Source: Asaia siamensis
GTDB taxonomy: Bacteria > Pseudomonadota > Alphaproteobacteria > Acetobacterales > Acetobacteraceae
Direction of reading: 5' to 3'
DNA: 64,000 nt
Assembly: GCF_014635085.1 (NCBI RefSeq)
Contig: NZ_BMCH01000002.1
Span: 1-64,000, forward strand
Shown: in pieces, positions 43,394-52,866 of the stretch
How the letters are laid out: each line of letters opens with the position of its first letter
Position numbering within the stretch: position 1 is the first letter of the stretch
Made by a program: the position numbers and the translations under genes
The notes under the pieces: generated by a model
Told to the model about the DNA's origin: nothing
The model's input: the letters and a program-made list of their open reading frames with translations, nothing else
The model's database searches: none

Positions 43394-45469
43394 TCAGTGA
43401 GAAGAAGCGGGTGAAGAGGGGGGTGGCGCCGGGCTGAGCGCATCATTGCTGCGATCGATATCGGGAATGGCATGATCCGGGTCGAGGCTGGCGCGCCGCA
43501 CGGGGCTGCCGCCTTTGAGCGTCACGACATGGGTATTGCCGCCGCTCCAGACTTCTGTCGGAATAATAAGGCGTTCGACGCTGCCATCCTCACGGGTGAC
43601 GGCAAGTGTGACCGGCAAAGGCAGCCACCCCTTGTTGCTGATCGTCAGCGAGACGCCCCTTTTCGGGTCCTTATCGGTATAATTGATGGCATCGAGCGCA
43701 TAATCGGGGCTGCGATTCTCAAAATACCAGCCGCGCCAGAACCAGGAGAGGTCTTCACCGGCATCGCTCTCCATCAGACGGAAGAAATCCGAGGGGGTCG
43801 GGTGCTTGTAGGCCCATACGGCGATGTAATGGCGAAAGGCGCGGTCGAAGCGTTCCGGCCCCAGGATCTGGCTGCGCAGCAATTCTAGACCGTAGGCAGC
43901 CTTGAAATAGGTCATGGCATGACGATTGCCGTGACCCGGAATGGTGGATGAGGTCATGAGCGGGTCATAGACCGGGTCTTTCAAGATTTTGACGATGTCA
44001 TCTGCTGGCTTGCCCGTGTCGGGGGCATATTCGCCATCCTGCTTGGGGGCGAATTCTCCCTTGTTGAAATGTCGGGAGGCGAGGGAGTCGATGAAGGTGT
44101 TGAACCCTTCATCCATGAAGCCATGGCGGCGCTCATTGCTGCCGACAATCATGGGGAACCACCCATGGCCGAGCTCATGGGTGGTGATCCAGAAGAGCTT
44201 GGCATCACGGTCCTGCATGCCGTCAAAAACGATGCCGGGATATTCCATTCCGGCGCCATGACCGCCGACATTGATCGCTGTGGCCCAGGGATAGGGGTAC
44301 CAGCTCGACGAGAAATACTCGATGCTGTGCTTCACATATTCTGTCGATCGGTCCCAGGCCTGTGGGCCGATGCCCTCCACGGGGTAAACCGACATCGCCA
44401 GTCGTGGTGTGGGTTTCAGCCTCGGGGCCGGGGCAACAGGCGGCAGATCAAGTTTCGCCGCATCCCAGAGCAGGGCAGCAGAGGCAACAAAGGCCACATC
44501 GCGCGTATTGGGCATGAAAAAATGCCAGCTACGGGTGCCTTTCGCCGATAGATGGGAGGCAGTTTCGATATCGGCCTGATTGCGTATCAGGACGCGTTTT
44601 TCGCTCATGCGTGCCTGCGCCAGATGCTGGCGCTCCTGCGCCGTCAAAACGTCTTTCTCGTTGAGGAGCGCTCCCGATCCGACAACGAGGAAATTCGATG
44701 GCACCGTGACGCGATAATCGATATCGCCGTAATCGAGATAGAATTCGCCACCCAGATAGGGAGCCGTGTCCCAGCCACGCAGATCGTCAAAGACGGCCAT
44801 GCGCGGATAAAACTGGGCAATTTCGAAAATATCCCCATTCCGCGACGGGGTGACTGCCGTACGACCACCCCATGTTCCGGGGACTTCATAATGCCATGAT
44901 ACGGTGAATTTCACGGTGCTGGCAGGCGCAAGCGGAGTGGGGAGGGCGATCTGCATCCGCGTGTCGGAAATCAGCGGCGTGACAGCAATTTCCTTTCCAT
45001 GCGCGTCAAGCAGCGCGACACGGTCGATCTGCATTCCCTCGGTGTGGCCGTGCGCCTTGAAGCGCGCTGGCATGGCGGCTGCGCCTCGTGAGGTCTCACG
45101 ATAGATATTCTGTTCAAGCTGCAGCCAAAGCACGTTCAGGGTGCTGGGGCTGTTATTGCGGTAGGTGATGGTCTCCTGCCCGGTCAGGCGATGGGCAGGG
45201 GCATCAAGCGCGACATCAATCCGGTAATCGGCCCGGTTGTGCCAGTAATCGGGGCCGGGCGTTCCATCAGCGGAGCGATAGCGGTTGATCGCGGTCGGAT
45301 AATCGATGGGCGCGAAGATATGTGCGGGTTTTGGCCCCTGCTCTGGCCCTGTCTGGGCCGGGGGCGGCGCCGCCGCGACAAGGAGGGTGGCCAGCCCTGT
45401 TGCAGCACTGGCCTTGAGAAGGGGCTTTGTCGCCGCCCGACAAAGCGGCTTAGAAATTCGCATCGACAC
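43394..45469 (-). CDS. M1-family zinc metallopeptidase
   Basis: A 691-residue exported aminopeptidase-like protein with an N-terminal signal/anchor (SAATGLATLLVAAAPPP). The zinc site is HELGH at 431-435 with the third ligand E454 (FMDEGF), and the exopeptidase motif is GMEYP at 407-411 instead of GAMEN. It likely trims peptides in the periplasm. Its start overlaps the stop of the upstream TonB receptor by 20 bases, and GGT follows, so the three form one transcription unit. Confidence 0.9.
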   Translation of the reverse strand: MSMRISKPLCRAATKPLLKASAATGLATLLVAAAPPPAQTGPEQGPKPAHIFAPIDYPTAINRYRSADGTPGPDYWHNRADYRIDVALDAPAHRLTGQETITYRNNSPSTLNVLWLQLEQNIYRETSRGAAAMPARFKAHGHTEGMQIDRVALLDAHGKEIAVTPLISDTRMQIALPTPLAPASTVKFTVSWHYEVPGTWGGRTAVTPSRNGDIFEIAQFYPRMAVFDDLRGWDTAPYLGGEFYLDYGDIDYRVTVPSNFLVVGSGALLNEKDVLTAQERQHLAQARMSEKRVLIRNQADIETASHLSAKGTRSWHFFMPNTRDVAFVASAALLWDAAKLDLPPVAPAPRLKPTPRLAMSVYPVEGIGPQAWDRSTEYVKHSIEYFSSSWYPYPWATAINVGGHGAGMEYPGIVFDGMQDRDAKLFWITTHELGHGWFPMIVGSNERRHGFMDEGFNTFIDSLASRHFNKGEFAPKQDGEYAPDTGKPADDIVKILKDPVYDPLMTSSTIPGHGNRHAMTYFKAAYGLELLRSQILGPERFDRAFRHYIAVWAYKHPTPSDFFRLMESDAGEDLSWFWRGWYFENRSPDYALDAINYTDKDPKRGVSLTISNKGWLPLPVTLAVTREDGSVERLIIPTEVWSGGNTHVVTLKGGSPVRRASLDPDHAIPDIDRSNDALSPAPPPSSPASSH

Positions 45470-47981
45470 GACCGAAATAATAGGCGCCGGTCATGGAAAG
45501 CGGAGAGGCTGAATCGTAGATCTTCGGCCCAAGATAATTCACGACAGCAGGCACCATGCGGGGACGCTGGTTGAAGATGTTGTTCGAGCCGATCGCCAGA
45601 CGCCAGTGCTTGTTGACGCGATAGGCCACTTCGAGATCGGTGGTCCAGACAGGCGTGTTTTCGAAGGGCAGGAAGGTGGTGGTGGAATAGCGGATGGAAG
45701 ACGGTGCGAGATCTTCATAGGTAAGCAGGGTCTTGTAGGAGCCAAAGCGCGTCTCGCGGATATTGACCCCCCATTTGCCGTAATCCCAATGCGCATTGAG
45801 GATGATCTTCGAGCGCGGCACACCCTGGGCCGAAGCCTGCGTCTGGGCGTTGGCAAAAGGATTACCGAAGATATTGGTGTTGAGATGGCTCACCACCGTG
45901 CGGTTCAGGTTGAGCAGCAGGGAGAGATCAAGCGAGCCGTAGCGATGCAGCAGGAAGCGGTAATCGCTCTGGATATCCAGACCCTGTGTGCGGGTGCTGG
46001 CTGCATTGGCGTAGTAATAGGCCTTGATATTGCTCAGGGAGACGCTACCGCCTGTTGCGATATCGACACCGGCCGCCTGAATGGCTTCGAGAGCCGATGT
46101 GCCTGCGATGCTTGAGGCGGCCAGGATACGGTCACGGATGTTGATCTGATAGACATCGGCAGAGATGTGGAACCGGTCGATCGGCTCCAGCACGATGCCG
46201 CCTTCAGCACTGGTTGACCGCTCGGGCTTGAGTGATGAGGCCCCGATGGAGCGCGCCGCAGTGCTGTTGGCTCCGAGCAGGCCGGAAGCGCCTGTCGGAG
46301 AAACGCTGAGCGAGCTGTAATGCTCCTCGGCCAGTGTCGGCGCACGGAAACCGGTGCTGATCGTGCCGCGGATGGCGATGCGACGTGTGAAATCATAGCG
46401 CGTGGTGATTTTGCCGGTCTCGGTGTTGCCGGCATCGGTATAGTGTTCGAAGCGACCTGCAAAATCGAGATCCCAGTGCTTCAGCGGGTGGAAATCGCCA
46501 TCGAGATAACCTGCCCAGACATTACGCTGCCATTCGCCCGCGCTGACGGGTGAGATGCCTGCATAGCCGGATGTGCCGCCATAGAGATAGGAGGCGTCAT
46601 TGCCTGCGCCCACATGGTACATTTCCAGACGATGTTCGGCGCCCATCGCAAACGTCATGGGGGTGGCCATACCGACATTGAAATTGCGGCGCATGTCGAA
46701 ATTGCTCGTCCACTGGGCCATGCTGTAGGTCGCCGCGCGCGTGGTCGTCGGGGAATAGCCATACACATTGGCATAGCTGGAATTATAGGTGTTCTTGACG
46801 CCGATATCGTCGTCATCCTGCCCGTAAAGCGTGCTCAGATCCCAGCTGAAGCCGAAAAGATCATCGCCTTTCAGGCCAAGATTGGCCTGGAAGTTGTTTT
46901 CGTCGATCGTTTCCAGTGGTGAGAAACCATAGGGATAGATCGTGGTCGGCGCCGAGGCCCCGGGGAGGCGATAATTCTCATAGGCTTCGGCGTGACGATG
47001 GGCATAGGTGACCAGCCCGTAGGTGCGCAGGCCCTCGACAATATCCTTGCCCCATTCGATCGAGAGGTTCTCACGCGTTTCTTCGGGCGTACTTTCGATC
47101 TTGTTTGAATTGGCAGGCCAGGTCGAACTGGCAGTCCAGCGATGATCACGCGTGCTCTTGTTATCGGCCACGAAATGATCGGTGTGGTAAATCTGGCCCG
47201 AAATATGAACGAAGCCGTCCTGACCCCATTTATGGCCGCCATCGGCGCCAATCAGATATTGCCACCCGTCGCCATTATAGGCGTTGGCGCCTGTCTGGGC
47301 ATAGGTATGGATGCCGTGATCGCTTTTCTTGGTGATGATGTTCACCACACCGGCGATGGCATCAGACCCATACATGGCAGCGGCGCCATCGCGCAGCACT
47401 TCCATATGGTCGATGGCCCCTGCCGGGATCATGTTGAGATCGACCGGTGTAGTCCCACCCGCCATGTTGCCGGTGATATTGCGTCGCTTGCCGTCAACCA
47501 GCACCAGAACCTCATTGGCCGATAGTCCGCGCATACGAACGGATGAGGTCAGGGCCGCCGTATCATTGCCCAGTGCAGAGATGCTGATGGACGGATCGAG
47601 ACGTGACAGAACACTGGCGAGGTTGAGCTCGCCCGTGCGCTCCATCTGGGCCTGTGTGTAAAGCGTGATGGGAGACGAGCTGTCCCGAACGCGTCGGTTG
47701 GACGAGCGCGTGCCGGTCACGATGATGGCTTCGTTTCCACCATCGGCTGCAGCCAGCGCCGCCTTCTTTTTCCGGAGCGAGGTGGCAGGGGCTGCTTGCG
47801 CTGCCGTCGGCTTTTGTGCGGCACCGGGTGCTACGGCATGATTGCGGTGTTTATGCGATTTTGTGGAGGTTGAAATCGTGTCTGCGCCGAAAGCCGGAAG
47901 TCCGAACCCCTGAAACAGGGCGGTTGATGAAACGAGTGCAAAGGCGAGGGTTTTTCTGGAAACGGTCCGCTTTCTTGGCAT
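45450..47981 (-). CDS. TonB-dependent receptor of the peptidase/GGT operon
   Basis: An 843-residue outer-membrane receptor with a signal peptide (LAFALVSSTALFQGFGLPAFGA), then a His/Lys/Ala-rich linker. The plug begins at about residue 95 (IIVTGTRSSNRRVRDSSSPI, LSRLDPSISISALGNDTAAL, VRMRGLSANEVLVLVDGKRR). A 22-strand-type barrel follows, ending YYFGRVDANF with the terminal phenylalanine. No Fur box is seen upstream. Its co-transcribed peptidase and GGT suggest it imports peptides or a gamma-glutamyl compound such as glutathione. Confidence 0.92.
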   Translation of the reverse strand: MPRKRTVSRKTLAFALVSSTALFQGFGLPAFGADTISTSTKSHKHRNHAVAPGAAQKPTAAQAAPATSLRKKKAALAAADGGNEAIIVTGTRSSNRRVRDSSSPITLYTQAQMERTGELNLASVLSRLDPSISISALGNDTAALTSSVRMRGLSANEVLVLVDGKRRNITGNMAGGTTPVDLNMIPAGAIDHMEVLRDGAAAMYGSDAIAGVVNIITKKSDHGIHTYAQTGANAYNGDGWQYLIGADGGHKWGQDGFVHISGQIYHTDHFVADNKSTRDHRWTASSTWPANSNKIESTPEETRENLSIEWGKDIVEGLRTYGLVTYAHRHAEAYENYRLPGASAPTTIYPYGFSPLETIDENNFQANLGLKGDDLFGFSWDLSTLYGQDDDDIGVKNTYNSSYANVYGYSPTTTRAATYSMAQWTSNFDMRRNFNVGMATPMTFAMGAEHRLEMYHVGAGNDASYLYGGTSGYAGISPVSAGEWQRNVWAGYLDGDFHPLKHWDLDFAGRFEHYTDAGNTETGKITTRYDFTRRIAIRGTISTGFRAPTLAEEHYSSLSVSPTGASGLLGANSTAARSIGASSLKPERSTSAEGGIVLEPIDRFHISADVYQINIRDRILAASSIAGTSALEAIQAAGVDIATGGSVSLSNIKAYYYANAASTRTQGLDIQSDYRFLLHRYGSLDLSLLLNLNRTVVSHLNTNIFGNPFANAQTQASAQGVPRSKIILNAHWDYGKWGVNIRETRFGSYKTLLTYEDLAPSSIRYSTTTFLPFENTPVWTTDLEVAYRVNKHWRLAIGSNNIFNQRPRMVPAVVNYLGPKIYDSASPLSMTGAYYFGRVDANF

Positions 47982-48595
47982 TTCTTCGACTTTCAGGACG
48001 CTATCAACACGATACGATTTCGTAATATCCGATCATATGCAAGTGCTTTGATCAACAAACAAAAAAGAAACATTATGTAACTAGGTTGTCGGATATGGAA
48101 TTTGATCAAGTTCAATATATTTTTTGGGATAGAACAATTTATAAATTGAATATGCTGTATAAAAATATCTCATATACAAATAATGACGGTATCCTCTCGG
48201 TGATAGGAGAATTTCTCTCATCAGATCCGGGAGGCGTTACTATGACGATGCGATACGATAGAGATGCCATGATTGCTGCCCCTGCTTTACAGGAGGCGGG
48301 TAAACCTTGGCAAAAAGCGCATGAGCAGGGGGGCACGGGGAATGACAGCCCCTGTTTTCAGATCGGGTCCTGCACCGGTGTCGATTATTGGTCTGGAAAG
48401 CGCGCTTCGGCCTGAAGGCGGAGTATTGCGCTGTGCCCTTCCGGGCGTGAAATAGCGGCGTCAGGCCGGTTTGCGTTGATAGATGCTGCGAGCGGAGGTC
48501 ATTTCCTCTTTTTCGCAGCATTGTCCGACCGGATTGCGGTTCTGAGCCGCGGGCAGGCTTGCCCTGCCGGTAACATTACCGGCAGGGCGCACAGG
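47982..48595. other. Gap with AT-rich core between receptor and Hint gene
   Basis: Contains the promoter region of the receptor and an AT-rich stretch at about 48050-48200. A plus-strand frame at 48086-48415 has no good start signal or known domain and is not called. The terminator of the Hint gene lies at 48561-48588. Confidence 0.4.
48561..48588 (-). terminator. Hairpin terminator of the Hint-domain gene
   Basis: Perfect 13-bp stem GCCCTGCCGGTAA / TTACCGGCAGGGC with a two-base loop, just past the stop codon on the minus strand. The T-run is lacking. Confidence 0.7.
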
Positions 48596-50185
48596 TCAGG
48601 CTGCTGCGCGGCAGTCTGCTGCAGTCATGTCCGATTCAGCCGGGTAAAGACTGGTCGATACGATCTCGATGCTGAGCGTCGAGCTGTCCGAGGTATCGGC
48701 GTCGTCGAGCGCGATCCGGGCTGATCCGGCCGTCCAGCGTGTCAGGTCATTTTCAATCGTATGCCAGCCAGAAGCCATCTCCTGTGTCAGATGCGCCCGC
48801 AACTGGTGGGTTTCCGTAGCGCAGAAATGCGTCACTTTGCCGACCAGAACGCCCAGTGCGCGGCGATCATCGACAAACGGACCGATCATTTCCGAAGGCT
48901 TGCCGGTGCGCGTGACGAGATCGACGAAGGATATTTCGGGCGGCAGAATGAAGATGTGATGCGTGTCGCTGATCCGGTCCGAGAAGATTTTTTCGCCCTT
49001 GTCGGTGACCAGATGGATATCGGCTTCTCCTGTCGCTGCGACAACAGGCATTTCGGCGGCTATACCAAGAGCCTGCGCGCGGTCGCAGAGACCACGATAA
49101 ACCGGTTCAACGAACGCTCTCTCTGTGCGCAGGGGGAGGGCGCTGTCATTGCCCCAGGTTTTCTCCTGCGGAATATGCAGGGTCACGAGGGTGTCTGATC
49201 CGGAAATGCTCGTGAAATTCTCTTTAGTGCCCGTATCCAGATAGCTTTCGCAGAGAAGGTTGTTGGCCCTAATGATGGAATGTCGGGCGAGTTCGATATG
49301 AAACACCTCATAGGACGGTGTCTGTGTATCGAGCACAATCGACTGTCCGTTCACCAGCATGCGTACAGGCACGAAGGCGTTGTCGATGCACAGGCAATGC
49401 TCACCCGTGATCAGAAGATCGGCAGATGGTTCATTCGGCGCAAAGGCGTCTTTTTTGATCCGTACCGGATAGCCCTCTTCGGCAGAGAGAATGGTTCTGC
49501 GGCCGGTCCAGATCACCATGCGAGACGTGTCCTGCTGATCGCCGAACACGCGCACCTGGCTACCGATACGCAGATCTTCGACAGCGACGCTGCCCAGAAC
49601 CGTCTCGATCAGACTGCCCGCCAGAAAGCACTGTGTCACCGCAAAAGAGGCCGTGCCGTTTGGTTCCCCATGAGGGGCGGTAGCATAATTGGAGGTGATC
49701 GTTGTGCCAAAAGGAATCGAAAGGGATGCGCCGGGGGAGACATTTGAATAGAACTCCAGCCGGGTTGCCGCGCTACCGCCCGACGCGCCGGTAAGCCCGA
49801 TGCGATAGGTGCCAGTCGGAAAATCCGACATCATGATTTTCGATGTCTCATTGAAGCCTGAAACAGTCGGGTAAGCAGTCAGGCCAGAGGTGAACTGACC
49901 CGCCGCATATTGGAGAATGCTGTAATCACCCGAGAAATTCACCGAGACGCTGTTGCTGGCCATGATGACCTGGCTTTCGACATAGGCATTGCCCTGAATG
50001 TTGATCTGGCCAGCTGTGAGATAGGCCGGGCTTGCCCCGAGATCGTTGATGATCAGGACGTGAGAAGCATTTTCAACATTGAGCGTGCCACCTGCCTGCA
50101 GAAAGCTCGCCTGCACATAGACAGTATCGTAAGCGTCAGTGACGGTGATGGTATCGTCGGTCTGGATTACACCTTTTTGGGCCAT
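48596..50185 (-). CDS. Hint (Hedgehog/intein) domain protein
   Basis: A 529-residue protein without a classic signal peptide. The first 185 residues are Thr/Ser/Asn-rich and beta-repeat-like (TDDTITVTDAYDTVYVQASF, GGTLNVENASHVLIINDLG), resembling secreted adhesin or autotransporter passengers. The Hint domain begins at C186 (TQCFLAGSLIETVLGSVAVE) and includes the block-B-type histidine of TGEHCL. The final 200 residues (from about ALPLRTERAFVEPVY) are a conserved unassigned extension. Hint_2 proteins like this are common and multicopy in Acetobacteraceae; their role is unknown. Self-cleavage before C186 is possible but unproven. It stands alone, with AT-rich DNA upstream. Confidence 0.85.
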   Translation of the reverse strand: MAQKGVIQTDDTITVTDAYDTVYVQASFLQAGGTLNVENASHVLIINDLGASPAYLTAGQINIQGNAYVESQVIMASNSVSVNFSGDYSILQYAAGQFTSGLTAYPTVSGFNETSKIMMSDFPTGTYRIGLTGASGGSAATRLEFYSNVSPGASLSIPFGTTITSNYATAPHGEPNGTASFAVTQCFLAGSLIETVLGSVAVEDLRIGSQVRVFGDQQDTSRMVIWTGRRTILSAEEGYPVRIKKDAFAPNEPSADLLITGEHCLCIDNAFVPVRMLVNGQSIVLDTQTPSYEVFHIELARHSIIRANNLLCESYLDTGTKENFTSISGSDTLVTLHIPQEKTWGNDSALPLRTERAFVEPVYRGLCDRAQALGIAAEMPVVAATGEADIHLVTDKGEKIFSDRISDTHHIFILPPEISFVDLVTRTGKPSEMIGPFVDDRRALGVLVGKVTHFCATETHQLRAHLTQEMASGWHTIENDLTRWTAGSARIALDDADTSDSSTLSIEIVSTSLYPAESDMTAADCRAAA

Positions 50186-50428
50186 CGTCCGGTTCTCTCT
50201 TTTTGATTATTTATATTCGGGAGATTGTGCGAAGGAAAAAGGATTATGCAAACAGATAATACAAACGAATTAAGCAATTAACGTTTTTACAGAAAAAATA
50301 ATATTGCGTGGTTTAGAATCACAGGAATTAACTCTATCCGGGTCTTTTTTGGGCCGGCGGTGCTGAAGTTACGGTCCTTTGAAGGTCCGTTTCGGACACA
50401 GTCAGGCAGATGGCTTTCTGCCCCTTGT

Positions 50429-50452
50429 CCGGCTCGCCAGGGGGCGAGCCGG
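50429..50452 (-). terminator. Hairpin after the Ldh2-type gene
   Basis: Perfect 10-bp stem CCGGCTCGCC / GGCGAGCCGG with a four-base loop, 11 bases past the stop. No T-run follows. Confidence 0.65.
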
Positions 50453-50463
50453 TTGCGGTGCGG

Positions 50464-51495
50464 CTAGAGGCCGAGAAACTGCGCCGTGTCCGGATCGACA
50501 GGAATACCGAGTTCCGCGCGTCTGCTCGCTTCTTCCCACTCCTTGTCACCGGGTGCACAGACAGGCACATCGGCTTCAGCCGGGGGAGAATTGCGAAGCA
50601 CATCGAGATAGCGCTCCATTTCCGCTTCAAAAGCCTCCTGGCCGATGAAGCGGGCCGGGTCGAAGGCCACCATGATGTGACCGACATTTTGTGGCTTCAG
50701 GCCTTTTTGCGCCTCGGCAGTCGAGATCATGACGGGGTCAGGGTCAGCTCCGGCCAGAATGGCAGAAAGAATCGTCACCATACCCGCAAGCGCTGCCCCT
50801 TTATGGCCATAGGCCATGCCGCCAAGCGGTTGCAGAAACCGTGCCTGCATGGCGTCGAGTGTCGGGTGGCCTTCCTCGTTCAGAGCCACTTCCGGCGGAA
50901 GGGGCAGGCCAAGGCTGCGATACAGCTTTACGCGGTTGAAGGGGATGGATGACGTGGCCATGTCGAGCAGCCATGGCTGGCGGTTGCGCACCGGTGCGCC
51001 CATGGCAATGGGGTTGGTACCATGAAAGGGCGCACGCCCCCCTGCCAGAGACACGGCGGGGTCTGAATTGCTGAGCACGAGCGAGACGAAACCCTGTTCG
51101 GCAGCTGCCAGCGCATAGGCGCCCCCTGCGCCGTAATGGGTGGAATGATGCACGGTCACGGCACCGATTCCGGCATGGCGGGCCAGAGCGACGGCCTCGT
51201 TCATGGCACGATAGGAAGAGGCATGGGCAAGGCCATAATCGGCATCGAGTCGCCCAGTCGCCGGGGCTGTCTGTTCGAAGCGGCGCAGCGGGCGCTTGTT
51301 CACACCGCCATTGTTGAGCATGTCGACATAATAGCCGATCAGCCTCACGCCGTGGCTGTCTGTCCCGAGGCATGACGCATGCATCAGGGCCCGCACGGTT
51401 TCGGCGGCGTCTTCAGGCAAGGCATCTGCGGCAACGAGCCTGGACTGGCAGGCTTCGGCAAGCAGAGCGGCCGGATAGCGTATAGCGTCGTTCAT
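50464..51495 (-). CDS. Ldh2 / malate-L-lactate dehydrogenase family oxidoreductase
   Basis: A 343-residue NAD(P)-dependent oxidoreductase of the Ldh2 fold (YlbC, AllD, ureidoglycolate and sulfolactate dehydrogenases), not the Rossmann LDH/MDH type. Family blocks are CLGTDSHGVRLIGYYVDML, STHYGAGGAYALAAAEQG, FHGTNPIAMGAP, LDMATSSI and MAYGHKGAALAGM. It would oxidise a 2-hydroxy acid in the cytosol. The ATG at 51495 gives the family start (MNDAIRYP). It follows the DctA-type transporter by 20 bases, so it probably acts on the imported hydroxy acid. Confidence 0.88.
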   Translation of the reverse strand: MNDAIRYPAALLAEACQSRLVAADALPEDAAETVRALMHASCLGTDSHGVRLIGYYVDMLNNGGVNKRPLRRFEQTAPATGRLDADYGLAHASSYRAMNEAVALARHAGIGAVTVHHSTHYGAGGAYALAAAEQGFVSLVLSNSDPAVSLAGGRAPFHGTNPIAMGAPVRNRQPWLLDMATSSIPFNRVKLYRSLGLPLPPEVALNEEGHPTLDAMQARFLQPLGGMAYGHKGAALAGMVTILSAILAGADPDPVMISTAEAQKGLKPQNVGHIMVAFDPARFIGQEAFEAEMERYLDVLRNSPPAEADVPVCAPGDKEWEEASRRAELGIPVDPDTAQFLGL

Positions 51496-51515
51496 GGAAA
51501 ATCCGTTTTCAGCGG

Positions 51516-52799
51516 TTATTGAGAGCCGAGCATCTTCCGTGCCCGTTCGCGGTCGAGTGCGCCCTGCCATGCTGCAAGAACAACAGGCGCAACGCAATTC
51601 CCCGCCAGATTGCCGACGGCGCGTGCAATACCGCTGAACCAGTCGACGGCAATCAAAAGAACAAGGCTTGAAAGCGGAATGGAGGGAGCAGCGGCCATGG
51701 TGGCGGCCAGTACGACGATGGCAATGCCCGGCACGCCATGCGCCCCTTTCGAAGTGATGAGCGCCGTGGCCAGCATCGAGAGGATCTGTGTGAGGGTGAG
51801 TGGCGTGTGCGTTACTTCAGCAAGAAAGACGACGGCAAATCCGAGATAGATCGAGAGCGCATCGAGGTTGAGCGAATAGCCCGCAGGCACGACCAGTCCC
51901 ACGACCTGACGCGAAATGCCCATCGCCTCGAGTTTGGTCATGATGCTTGGCAGGACGGAGTCGGAACTGGTCGTGGCCGTGACGATCAGGATCTCTTCTC
52001 GAAAATAGCGCGCAAAGCGCAGCGGGTTGACGCCGCTAAGCTGAAGCAGCCCGCCAAGAATCACGATGATGAAAACAGCGATGGCGCCGAAATAGAGAAT
52101 GACGAACAGGGCCAAATGGTCGATGGCATCCAGCCCGTATTCCGCCACCGTGGTCGAGACCGCTCCGAAAACGCCAAGCGGGGCCGTGGCGATGATGACG
52201 CGCATCATGCGCGAGAACAGGGAGGAAAAACTTTCGATCAGCTTCGTGATAGGCGCGCCAGCCTCGCCCAGTCGCGACAGGCAGCAGCCCAGAAGAACGG
52301 CAAAGAACAGGATCTGGAGAATATTGCCTTCGGCAAAGGCGGCGACAGGCGAACGGGGAATAAGGTTGAGAATGAAGCCCGTGACACCCTGGCCATGCAG
52401 GGCATGCGCATTGGCGGCATAACTCGCCACCGCCCGCGCATCTTCGGGGCTGGGCGTATAGCTCATGCCGCGTCCTGGATGGAGCAGCAGCGCGGCCCCG
52501 ACCGAGAGCAGCAGAACCAGCGTGGTCATGGCCTCGAAATAGATCAGGGCCCGGCTACCCAGCTTGCCCACCGCACCGAGCGACCCTGCGCCGGTAATGC
52601 CGCTCACGACAATGCAGAACAGAAGCGGCCCCACGATCATGAGGATGAGGCGAAGAAAAAGATCGGTCAGCCAGCGGCATTGATGGGCAAGATGAGGGGC
52701 AAAAAGCCCGATCAGAATCCCGCCTATGGTGGCGATGATGACCTGAATGAAAATGCCGGGGCGATAGCGGGCGGATTTCTTCAGGTCATGGGCGCTCAA
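51516..52799 (-). CDS. Dicarboxylate/amino acid:cation symporter (DctA/GltP type)
   Basis: A 427-residue inner-membrane protein of the DAACS family. It has the re-entrant loop serine-rich motif (ATTSSDSVLPSIM), span 7 with YSLNLDALSIYLG and the hairpin motif AHGVPGIAIVVLAA. Such carriers move C4-dicarboxylates, glutamate or similar anions with protons or sodium. It is flanked by a TonB receptor and an Ldh2-type dehydrogenase, suggesting uptake of a hydroxy- or keto-dicarboxylate. Confidence 0.9.
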   Translation of the reverse strand: MSAHDLKKSARYRPGIFIQVIIATIGGILIGLFAPHLAHQCRWLTDLFLRLILMIVGPLLFCIVVSGITGAGSLGAVGKLGSRALIYFEAMTTLVLLLSVGAALLLHPGRGMSYTPSPEDARAVASYAANAHALHGQGVTGFILNLIPRSPVAAFAEGNILQILFFAVLLGCCLSRLGEAGAPITKLIESFSSLFSRMMRVIIATAPLGVFGAVSTTVAEYGLDAIDHLALFVILYFGAIAVFIIVILGGLLQLSGVNPLRFARYFREEILIVTATTSSDSVLPSIMTKLEAMGISRQVVGLVVPAGYSLNLDALSIYLGFAVVFLAEVTHTPLTLTQILSMLATALITSKGAHGVPGIAIVVLAATMAAAPSIPLSSLVLLIAVDWFSGIARAVGNLAGNCVAPVVLAAWQGALDRERARKMLGSQ

Positions 52800-52819
52800 A
52801 TCGGCTCTCCAGTCAGAAA

Positions 52820-52843
52820 GGCGGGGCCGGATCAGACCCCGCC
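52820..52843 (-). terminator. Intercistronic hairpin between receptor and symporter
   Basis: GGCGGGG, ten-base loop, CCCCGCC in the 67-base gap. It may attenuate transcription or stabilise the receptor mRNA, lowering symporter and dehydrogenase expression relative to the receptor. Confidence 0.5.
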
Positions 52844-52866
52844 ATAAGGGCGGTCGTGTCGTGCGA

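Noticed and set aside
48086-48415. Possible 109-residue gene in AT-rich DNA
   Set aside because: No ribosome binding site or recognisable domain, and its second half has the look of non-coding GC-rich DNA.
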